Shown here in pieces: positions 30,323 through 39,399 of a stretch of DNA of 64,000 bases. The DNA lies in the NCBI GenBank assembly GCA_012934845.2, contig WNNJ02003776.1, forward strand, positions 744,001 to 808,000, given 5' to 3'. The first letter of the stretch is position 1. Each line of letters begins with the position of its first letter. The notes under the pieces were generated by a model. The model did not search any database, had not been told where the DNA came from, and was given only the letters and a program-made list of their open reading frames with translations. Position numbers and translations under genes: made by a program. This DNA comes from Pomphorhynchus laevis. Taxonomy: Eukaryota; Acanthocephala; Palaeacanthocephala; Echinorhynchida; Pomphorhynchidae.

Positions 30323-31104
30323 TCAGTTCCGCCACGAGCGGCTTGTGTCCAAGCTCGCCACATCCTCCCCGCCGGCGTCTACCTGGCTTGTCTCCTTTGC
30401 CGTATTTGCAGCTGATTCGGTTGGCGCGTCCAATGCTTGCAACGGAACCCCACATGATTCGCTTTCGACTGATGATAGTCGAGTTAATATACCAGCGATA
30501 TCATTGTATGGTTCAGTATTGAACATACGACGCTTCGGTGTTTCCATTATCGTCTGTGGGGCATCAGATAGTGGGTGGTTGCGTCCATTCAACGACGCTA
30601 AGATTGCCCGAGCATTTCCGCGCATGAGGGCCAACGATGCTCTTTGGAATAGGTGATCTACCGTTTTATGATATTCGATCCCAGTTGTGGCGGATATCTG
30701 TCTTGCTATCGATCGCATGAGACGTTCGCCTTGGTCGTTCCAGCCCCCATACGTCTCTACTACTGCCGGTATAAATTGATAACCAGCGGACTCCATACGT
30801 GCTCTATACTTCCTCTCCTTGACATTGACTGCATACATTGTCGCTGCATAGCCTGGCGTTATCGATGCGTTTGCTATGTACGCTGATTGTTGTGGATGTG
30901 TTACAGCGAAATCAACTGCACGAGGAGGGTTCCCATGAATCAAAACGTCTGCAGGTCGTTCACGAAGGTCTGGTATAAGGTTCCTTACCTCCAAAGCGAC
31001 ATGCATTCCTGCAGATTGAGCGGCATGAAAGACCACATCGCGAATTCCGTTGTGTCGCAGTCCCGGGTAACCCCCATATTGGCAGGTCAGCGCATGTAGG
31101 CCGA
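30323..31104 (-). CDS. PD-(D/E)XK-like nuclease domain, candidate spliced exon
   Basis: From the candidate acceptor (about 31105) the frame reads GLHALTCQYGGYPGLRHNGIRD, then RPADVLIHGNPPRAVDFAVTHP, KERKYRARMESAGYQFIPAV and VETYGGWNDQGERLM. The HAL..C, GG, RH.. RD, D..V, D and K pattern matches nuclease domains found at the C-terminus of RT elements, but it is distinct from the RLE copies here. Immediately upstream is a strong acceptor (a T-rich tract ending TTTTTTTTTCAG). The exon is about 50 percent GC, against about 30 percent around it, and stays open for some 260 codons with a Ser/Thr/Glu-rich tail. It may be a domesticated element domain or an exon of an unrecognised element. No upstream exon was identified. 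Confidence 0.6.
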
Positions 31105-31139
31105 CTGAAAAAAAAATTAAATACTGTAACAAATAGGTT

Positions 31140-31446
31140 TGAGGTGATTTATTTAGGCAATTTATGTACTACTTTTTATAAAAAAAATCAAATGATGTAT
31201 TATAATCGTCAATTTCAGGCTTTGCGCGTATATATAGTTTTATAATATTGGTTATAATATATTGTATCATATATTACCTAAAGCTAAATTGTATCATTAA
31301 AACATTTCTTGTAGTAGAATAATTATGGAATTTACCGATTATACATTAAATTTGAAGTTAATATTAAACAAATAGAACAAAATACAATGTTTTCGAAATA
31401 AACTGTACGGATTAATAAATTTCTTTTAGATTTTAGCATTTAGTCT
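31140..31446. other. AT-rich spacer between nuclease exon and PKD2 tail
   Basis: No feature is recognised. The part nearest 31400-31446 would contain the polycystin 3' UTR on the minus strand; AATAAA-like strings are too common here to call. Confidence 0.4.
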
Positions 31447-32098
31447 TTATTGATTTACTATAAGTTTATGATATATGGTTTCATATTTTTCATTCAATAT
31501 GGAAATGTGTTCTTTAAGCTTATTCACGCTATCAACGACTTTTATACCTTCACTTTGCGAAGCAATTGACTGACGAATAAAACTCTGTAATAGGGATCGA
31601 ATTTCTTTAGCGTCATGTTTTCTTTGATCTTCAAAACGCTGCTTATTTTTGAATCTTAACTTCGCTTCTTCTAAATCTCGAATTAATTTCTGCTGTTCAA
31701 AATAATTCAGTGTCATATCGTGATTTATATCGTATCGTTGAAATATTTTCTCAATTTGTGCATCTGTATGGCCCATTTCACTTAAAGTTCTGCGCATCTC
31801 TTCATAGCTGATCTGAGAATCTTTATTTTTATCAATTAGTTTTAGCATTGTCGCGGATATTCCTATTCTTTGCCGAAGAGCGAACCATCTTGATAAAAAC
31901 GGAATATGGGAGCATAATGTTAAACACTTATATCTTAAGTAACCATATATTTGCTCAGGCTTAATTAACAGTTGTGAATCTAGCATATATTGCCTATATC
32001 CATAATGATCGTAGCGTTTACTCATTGAGACTATTACATAAAGGAACCGACATGGTAGAACGATGAAATTTAATTTAATTTAATTTCCCACTATTTCT
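31447..32098 (-). CDS. Polycystin-2 C-terminal tail: EF-hands and coiled coil
   Basis: The 192-residue frame from 32025 has two EF-hand loops, DKNKDSQISYEE (65-76) and DINHDMTLNYFE (99-110), separated by the EMGHTDAQIEKIF helix. That helix is close to the GHTDAEIEAIF of mammalian polycystin-2. Residues 165-190 form a short heptad-patterned coiled coil, as in the TRPP tail that drives oligomerisation. The exon probably starts upstream of the Met, using an AG near 32031; another good-looking acceptor at about 32098 runs into an in-frame TAA. It lies on the same strand as, and 20 kb downstream of, the channel body at 52511-54034. The two together total about 700 residues, the usual size for invertebrate PKD-2. 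Confidence 0.82.
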
Positions 32099-32680
32099 AG
32101 TGGAAAAATGTAAATATAAAAAATAAATTTAAACCCTTAAGCGGAAATTTTTATGGTTAAGCAATTATATACTTGAATATATAATATATATAGTTTTTTA
32201 ATTTTATTTTAAATAGAGTAGTCATTTAATTAATACAATTAACTTAAGGAGAACGTTTGTCTTCTTCGTAGATAAATGCCATTCTTTTAGCAAGACTGGC
32301 TGCTACCACCAGCCAGTCTTGATAGCAAGTCTATAATAGATAAGTCTTGATAGACAAGACTTGTCTATAATACAGATAATTATTATTTATAATTACTTAA
32401 TTATCTTTTATTTAATTATATAAATTTTGTCTATAGACAAGTCTTGATAAGATAGCAAGTCTTGATAAGATAGCAAGTCTATATATTGATATCTTATCTT
32501 ATACAAGATAAGATACAAGATATTTAAAAAATAAATTTAAACTCTTAAGCGGAAATTTTTATAGATAACAAATAATATACTTTGTATAAGATATCTTGTA
32601 TAATACAAGATACTTATATTTGTATTATCTTGTTGCTTATCTTGTATAAGATACAAGATAAGCAACTTTCATCGGAGGAA
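32099..32680. repeat. AT-rich spacer with foldback-rich micro-repeats
   Basis: Perfect 12-bp foldback CAAGACTGGCTG / CAGCCAGTCTTG (32291-32321). After it come several short direct and inverted reiterations of AAGTCTTGATAG and ATACAAGATA (32320-32660). This looks like slippage and template switching rather than a transposon. No gene is seen. Confidence 0.6.
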
Positions 32681-32995
32681 ATACGTCATTTTCATGTATT
32701 TGATCCCACTGTTAGTTGGGTCGAAAAATAGGGCCCGAAACCTGATAATATAGCAGTTCTTTTTGATGACATATAGTCCTTATTCTTATACATCGTCTGT
32801 TATTTATTATTCAATTCATAAAAATTGACTTTTATTTAAAATTTCAATTTTTAATTTTAACTTGATATAAATTATATAAAATCTTATACAGCAATTATTT
32901 ATTATTTATAATTACTTAATTATCTTTTATTTAATTATATAAATTTTATTTATAAAATAAAATAAAATACGTAGATTTAGCTGATCTGAATCTAC
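32681..32995 (+). repeat. Structured dispersed repeat, diverged copy
   Basis: A copy with TTGATCCC, GGGCCC-GAAAC and TTGATGACAT in place of the consensus blocks, then CATCGTCTG and an AT-rich tail ending CTGAATCTACGTA. The potential stem next to the GATGA box changed in several positions on both sides compared with the 33180 copy, some of them compensatory. Confidence 0.6.
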
Positions 32996-33049
32996 GTAAA
33001 ATTACATGGAAATCAAAAAAAAATAAACTTCAAATAAAAATACATTAAA

Positions 33050-33520
33050 TAAATAGAAAATAGTAAAATATATAAATCAACACAATAATATAAAGAATAA
33101 ATTTAAACTCTTAAGTGGCAAATTTTTATGGATGGATAATAAATAATATACTTTGCATTAGAATAAGATACTAGATAGTTATTTCAGAGGAAATACATCA
33201 TTAGCATGTATTTGGCCCCGCTGCTATGTTGGGTAGAGGAGTTAGGGGCCGAAACCTGATAGCATAGCAGTTCCTCCTGATGACCTCTAATTCTTATTCT
33301 GATACAACGTCTGTTATTTATTAGTCAATTCATAAAAATGACGTTTATTTTAAATTTTATTTTTTATTTTTATTTTTTAACTTGATTTAAATTATAGAAA
33401 ATCTAAAAACAATTATTAATTTTATTATTTAATTATTAAATTTTGATTTAGCATTATTATGTTTTGTTTATTTTATAATTATATTAAATACGTAGACTCA
33501 GTTAGCTGATTTAATTAATA
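33050..33520 (+). repeat. Structured dispersed repeat, best full copy with RT 3' tail
   Basis: 33056-33120 is a decayed copy of the RT 3' coding tail (compare 26087-26150). From 33180 the repeat holds an ATACAT/ATGTAT hairpin, GGCCCC (pairs with GGGGCC), CTGCTATG (pairs with CATAGCAG), GAAAC, CTGATGACC, TACAACGTCTG and an AT-rich tail ending in a GTTAGCTGATTT block. The two helices interleave, which allows an H-type pseudoknot. Other copies lie at 8470-8700 (-), 9455-9790 (-), 26150-26350 (+) and 32681-32995 (+). Confidence 0.7.
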
Positions 33521-33749
33521 TGACATAATCTTTATTGTAATGATATTTAACTATTTGATTTTATCTTCTAGATGTATTAGAATAAAACATTATTTGAGTG
33601 GTCGGTTTGATATTATCCTCGTGTGGTTGTTTGAACCCTATCAGCATCACTGTACACTACAATCAGCGTGGGTGGACCTCATCAGCAATGAGCCCACGCC
33701 TACATTTCGTGTTACGGTCCTGTTACTGCTTCTGCTGAACTCCTTGTCG

Positions 33750-34232
33750 CCGAAATGCTGGTTTATATTTGGCTTACATACCAAATTACACAATTAATGT
33801 GTTCTATATTTGGTGTGGGCGGTAACTAATATTCGCGATTCGAATCTACCACACACCGATTTTTTATTCCGTTCTTATACGAAATGTTCACTGTACAGTA
33901 AACCGTAAGCTGTCTTTTTACTATTGTGAACATTCATTGCTTACACGAGTTGTATTTTTTCGGTTATACACGAGTTGTATTCTTTCAGATAATATCAAAC
34001 CGACCATTGAAAGAATACAACTCGTGTAAGCAATGAATATTCACAATAATAAAAGACAGCTGACTGTTTACTTTTAGTGAACATTTCGTATAAGAACGGA
34101 ATAAAAAATCGGTGTGTGGTGGATTCGAATTGCGAATATTAGTTATCGCCCACACAAAATATATAACACATTAATTGTGTAATGTGTTATATAAGCCAAA
34201 TATAAACCAGCATTTCACTGACAAGAAGTATT
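33750..34232. repeat. Large foldback, arms about 225-235 bp
   Basis: GAAATGCTGGTTTATATTTG at the left edge is matched by its inverse complement at the right edge. Pairing continues with scattered mismatches to a centre near 33985. CTTGTC / GACAAG lie just outside the arms and extend the palindrome. A piece of it recurs at 8390-8460, so it is or was mobile or shared. It has no coding capacity. A palindromic non-autonomous transposon is likely. Confidence 0.8.
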
Positions 34233-34860
34233 CAATGAATATTCAAAATGAAACATTATTCTCTGACTAGTTTCGATTCTTGATATAATTTATTCAATAT
34301 ATTGTGACTGTGGACAAGATATTTTGGCCAAACATTCTAGAGTTGCATCCTTACGACACGAATGCTGAGCGCAATTAAAAACAAAATCAGATATATTCCT
34401 GAGACATCTATTCCTCAATCAGTGTCAATCGTTCAACCAAACTATCGACCAGTTCATAAGACATCTCGAATCACTTATTTGCGAATGTCCGTTTGCGATG
34501 TAACATATAAGCATCGTTATTTATTCATTCACGACACATTCGTCGCCTGCATCAATTCCCCATCAATACGACAGCGTCTACTCTAAGCAGCTGTAAGCAA
34601 AAAACAAGCTGTACGAGCTTGCACGGACTTTGAAAGATACTCATATACAATCTAATTTGCATATGGTAATAAACGAAGTTTATGAAACTACACTAGATGA
34701 CCACAATAGCGAACTACAATTCAATACAGTCGAACGTCGCAAATGCTACTTCATTTAAGATACAATTCACAAACGTGATCGATGCTCTGCTAAGAATGTC
34801 AAGTGATCATACTTAATATATCCGCTTTGTGCAAACTTGAACGAAAACCATTAACGATAC
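34233..34860. other. Unassigned stretch, normal base composition
   Basis: A 74-codon open frame starts with the ATG at 34362, but it has no motif I recognise. The rest has no repeat or RNA feature I can support. It is less AT-rich than the spacers, so it may be old coding or element DNA. Confidence 0.3.
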
Positions 34861-37115
34861 GTGTGTCTATGGCGAGCATGTCGTTCACTGTCCATCTCCG
34901 ATCAGGTCTATCTGATCACTTTCTCGTCACCCTTGATCTAACTTCGACCACTCCCCGCTTCACACACCTACCATCCTATTTCGCCCAAGGAGAAATCTTT
35001 ACCTTCCCCTTCTCCGCTCCACCTTACTCAAATCGTCTATATCTTCTGCCACAAAAACATATTCCTCTGCCCACTATCTCGCCTTTTCGACTCTGAACGC
35101 ACATCGATCATCTCTTGCCCTTCAAGCCTTACCCTCACCGTCGCTTGCACCGTGCCCAATTGTTTGATATCCAATTCCTACTCTCAAAGCGTCGTCACCG
35201 TCGTGCTTTTAGAGTCTATCACAGCTCTATCAGAAGTAATATCCGCTCGCTCACTCCGTCTCTCCGTGATACATATGGTACTCTTCGCCGGTCTCATCTC
35301 AACCTACAACGTACCAAATGCAGATCCTACTAGCAGCATAAAATAATCACTTCGTTCAACTCTAAGTCTCTCTGGCATACTCTTAACTCAATCCTTTCTC
35401 GCTCCTCTTCGTATTGCAACATCAATCCCCATTATTATTCGTCATTTCTTCAGGCTAAATTATCAACGTTGCTCTCTCTCACAATCCCGTCTCCATTCAA
35501 TCTCACTGTTTTCGCCTCGCATCATTTTCTCGGAACTCTTCTTCTGCTCCCTGTCTCAACTGCCGAAATATCATCTGTTTTCATGTCCTTGCCCAACAAA
35601 ACCTACCCTGCCGATCTCCTGCCTACCTCCATATGGGGAAGACAGATGATCGTTCATATTTCCACGAACGATGAAAATTCTCGATCGTTCGTCCCCTCCT
35701 TAAGAAAAAATCGCTCGACCCTTAACTTTCTTCTAGATTTCCCCTCATTTCACTCCTCCCTACTCTTTCTAAACTCTTAGAACGCCTCATCTTAATACAG
35801 ATCAACGTTTATCTATTTTCATCCAATCTGTATCCTCCTTTCCAATTCGCTTTCCGCTCCAATCACTCAACAGAAATCGCCTGCATTAAAGTTTACAACG
35901 ACGTACTTGTTTATTGAGACAAGGCTATATATAGTGTTCTCATCTCCCTCGACCTATGCTCCGCCTACGACATCGTCGATTACTCCATCCTCTTTTCTCT
36001 CCTTCGTTATGATTACGGGTTTTCTTTGTCCTCCGTAGCATGGTTTGCCTCATATCTATTCGACCGTTCTTTTCGCGTCTGTTCTATATGGGAAGGGATG
36101 ATTCATCATCATCCCTTATCATCCCTATTTTCTGCGGGGCCCACAAGGTTCAGTCCTAGGACCCCAGTTTTTCTCTCTTCTGCTTGGCGATCTCTCTCTG
36201 TTTATCAAACCTTACTCCTTTAATGTCACGCAATACTCCGATGACATCCTCAACTATGATCATGCACCAGTCCATCGCATACACGATACCGGCATTTCTG
36301 CCTACAACTGTTTTTCTTCTATCTACAAACGTCTCTCCCATCTTCATCTCGTTCTAAACCCAGACAAGTTCAGAATAACGTGGATCTTCTCCCGTCAACC
36401 TAACATATTCCCTCCCCTCTGTATATTTTTCTTCATCAATCATGCCCATAGTTCACAATTTCACTTTCTTAAGATAATATTTCGATAATCACCTCTCCCT
36501 TAAACCCTTCTTCCGCGACAACTTATCGACTTATCCGCCCCTTTATCGACTTCCGTTCTTATATGTCTTTACTTTCATCGTTTCTCTTCCCTAAAATCGA
36601 TTGCTGCCTCAGCCTTTTCCCCAATTCTTTAAAATCCATCATCCTACCCCTATAACGCATCATCAAATGCACCGTTCTAGTGCTTCTACATATCCGTCGT
36701 TTCAACCTCACATCCACATATATTGCCCAACTCTCCTGGCCAACCATCCACATTCGTATCTAAATCCGCCTTCTTGTCACTTTTCGTCTCATGGCTGTCG
36801 GCTCTCCATCGTTCATCAACCTTCCTTTCTTCGACGACACTCGCTCCACCTCTCTCTATCGCTGCTTTCCCGTCTTTCCCTCTTACTCCAAGTTCCATTA
36901 CTCCAACAACTACGGTCTTCAATCTTTCCTCGTCGGCGCATACTCTACTGGAATCAGTTCTCTCTCGACGTCTCCCGTGCTCCCTCCTATTTCACATTCA
37001 AATACCTCGTCAGTTCCGATCTTCTCGACACATGATTTAAATTTTTTTTGTTTTTTCTTCGTGGTCCTGTAAGAATGCGCCGGCACTAATTTGCTACGTA
37101 AAAATAAATCTTTTT
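34861..37115 (+). mobile_element. Family B LINE, decayed but almost continuous
   Basis: Begins at the end of the AP endonuclease (GLSDHFLVTLDL near 34905) and passes the basic linker (35115-35333). RT is in broken frames: SLDLCSAYDIVDYS-like near 35950-35985, a degraded PQGSVLGP near 36130 and a YSDDIL-like box near 36235. It continues through the post-RT tail to the 3' end near 37110. The 3' stem-loop is eroded (GAATGCGCCGGCACTAATTT). It serves as the reference that shows the 3541-8345 copy is one interrupted element. Confidence 0.82.
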
Positions 37116-37739
37116 TAATAATGATTCTTTATTTTCAAAGTTTCTCGACAAAAATGCAAAACGATCCAAAACCATTGAAAAAAATATTCAATTGAAAAAA
37201 GCTTATTTGACAAGTGTTCTCTCATACATTCCTCTTTTTATATTTCTTTAGTGTTTAAAGTTTTAAGCGCATATGATTGTTAAGTTGTCTCTAATTATTA
37301 TAATTAGTAACAAATGAAATGAGGAGACTAATTTATTTCTCCCAGTAAATTACAATGGAAAAATAAATATTGTCTCCTTGCCGTCATGTGTTACTTCATT
37401 GTGATTAAGTTGATATTAAAAATAAAATATTGACAACTTTTCAAGTAGAGAGAATTCGTTTCCAATCCGAATTATTACAAGAGGACGAGGAAACAGGAAT
37501 ATATATTTGATTACAAAAATCCAATATTTCAACGGCACTACGGCACGTCATCTTCAGGGTTTAAAGTAGTTAGTAATCAAGAAAGTTTAAACTTACTTGA
37601 TTGCTAACTATTTACAACCCTGAAGATGACGTGTCGTAGTGCAGTCAAAATATTGGATTTTTGTAATCAAATAAATATTCCTGTTTCCTGGCCTTCTTGT
37701 AATAACTTTTTAAAGTACATTTACGTTTAGTTTTTTAAT
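37116..37739. repeat. Spacer with a foldback at 37471-37705
   Basis: The foldback arms are about 105 bp. ATTATTACAAGA at the left pairs with the complement ending near 37705, and the internal CGTCATCTTCAGGG / CCCTGAAGATGACG is perfect. Loop sequence is short and AT-rich (37575-37595). No coding sequence. The remainder, 37116-37470, is unrecognised AT-rich DNA. Confidence 0.75.
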
Positions 37740-39335
37740 GTCTTCTTCTTAGCGTTTATCCCGTTTGGCGTGGTCCGCTTGCCACGTTCGCTGGTGTCAA
37801 AATACCCTATCCAGGAGAGTACTGATTCTAGGAGAGTAAGCGCCGACTAGGAATGATTGAATCCTGCGTCTTCGGGCATGAATCTGACCATTTTCATATC
37901 ATTCAGTAGGGTATCCATCTTTTCTGTGGTCTTCCTCTTGGTCTCTTTCCGTCGACCTTGATTTGAAGTGGTGCCTGCGCCAGTGTGTTCACGTCTGCCC
38001 TCAGTACATGTCCATACCATCTCAGCCTTGATTCTCTCAGTTTGTCTGCAATGGGTGATATGCCAAATCGCTTGCGTATGTCTTCGTTACGAATATGTTC
38101 TTGACGAGGTTTTCACGCTATCCACCTTAACATTTCCGTTTCTATACATCCAAGCTTACCTTCTGCTGTCATTGCCCAGCACTCAGCACCGTACATTGCT
38201 ATAGGCCGTATCACGCATTTGTAGAACTTCGATTTGAGTCTGTCTGGCATACGTTTGTCGCACAAAACTCCTGTGGCTGCTATCCGTTTTGTCCAGCTAG
38301 CATTGGTGCGAGTGGTGACGTATTTTGCCGCTTCTCTTGTGATGGAGATGACTGACCCCAGATATTTAAACGTATTTGTCTTTTGCAGAGGCACGCCATT
38401 GACAGATATGCTTACATCTTCATTCTGGTCCATCGTCATATAATCTGCTTTGACAGTGTTCAGTTTCAACTCAAACTGTGCTAGGCAATCGTGCCATTGC
38501 TGCACTTGCTGCTCGATGTCGTGTTTTTCCTTAGATACTAGCATAACATCGTCGGCATACATGATGATCCAGGGTGCTTGTCTTTGCAGGTCTTTTGTAA
38601 TCACGTCCATAACTATGACGAATAGTAATGGGGAAAGTGCAGATCCTTGGTTCACACCGACTAAGATTGGGAATTCTCTGGATTTTTTCGCTGCTGTTAG
38701 CACACTGCCCGTAGTTCATTTGTACATCATCTTCACCCATTCAATCAATTCCTCCGGTACTTTTCTGCATCTCAGGGTGTACCATAAGAGCTCATAAGGA
38801 ACTCTTCCGAACGCCCTCTCAAGGTCAGAAAAGCTACATGGAGGGGCTGCTTCTACTCTCTGTGCTTTTCAAGTAGTCTGGCTGAGTGTATTTCATCTAT
38901 GGCTCCACAGTTGCGAACAAAGCCTGTCTGGTTGACAGTTAGTTTGATCGTGTCACGTATTCTCTTGTCGAGCATTCTCTCTAAAATCCTCATGGTGTGG
39001 CTGAGAAGACGGATTGGCTGGTAGTTTTGGCAATCTGCTGGGCTTCCTTTCTGCTTCCAGATTTAAATAGTTGTGCTTCGACTCCAGTCTTCTGGCACCT
39101 CTTTTGCGTCAATAATCTTCTGGAGAAGCTTCATTAGCAATGGTGTCCACTCATCCTAGTTGATTTTCCAGAAGTCCGCCACCACATCATCAGGTCCATT
39201 GGCTTTACCCGTCTTCATCTTCATTATTGCCTTGCTGACCTCTGCCTCGTTGAGTTGCTCAACTTGTGTGTGGTTTGGAGTCTCTTCTGGTATTGGTGGG
39301 TGTTCGAACTCTTCTGTGGAGATAGCATTACTTTT
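37740..39335 (-). mobile_element. RTE-clade LINE, decayed
   Basis: The minus strand reads from about 39330 down through a YRPI-like block, ERMLDKRIRDTIKLTVNQTGF, the RT core at 38113-38703 and the DLxIKVDGKRxRGRPKxRW-type end near 37950. The arrangement and wording are typical of RTE elements. Frames are interrupted upstream of 38703 and after 38113. The endonuclease is not present. Confidence 0.8.
38113..38703 (-). pseudogene. RTE-type reverse transcriptase, catalytic half
   Basis: This 196-residue frame carries FPILVGVNQGSALSPLLFVI, DVITKDLQRQAPW, the catalytic IIMYADDVMLVS, then FKYLGSVIS, KFYKCVIRPIAMYGAECW and the ETEMLRWI end. Asp-Asp is intact. The RT fingers are in another frame upstream. 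The Met is internal. This is an inactive remnant. Confidence 0.85.
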
Positions 39336-39399
39336 TTAATGTAATTTTATTTAATTTGATTTTTTACTTTATTTACACTTATAATTGAACTAATGCTTA

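Noticed and set aside
32098-32098. Splice acceptor at 32098 for the polycystin tail
   Set aside because: The acceptor looks good, but the frame that joins the EF-hand region meets a TAA within 15 bases. An AG near 32031 is preferred.
33180-33300. HDV-like ribozyme for the structured repeat
   Set aside because: The first two helices would fit, but the third stem, the P4 hairpin and a clear catalytic C segment are missing.
33540-33797. 85-codon open frame as a gene
   Set aside because: No motif, no homologue recognised, and it lies partly in the foldback arm.
33810-33860. tRNA-like sequence (GATTCGAATC loop, pairing ends, T run)
   Set aside because: Only about 50 nt between the pairing ends, no anticodon arm, and it is part of a longer palindrome that explains the pairing.
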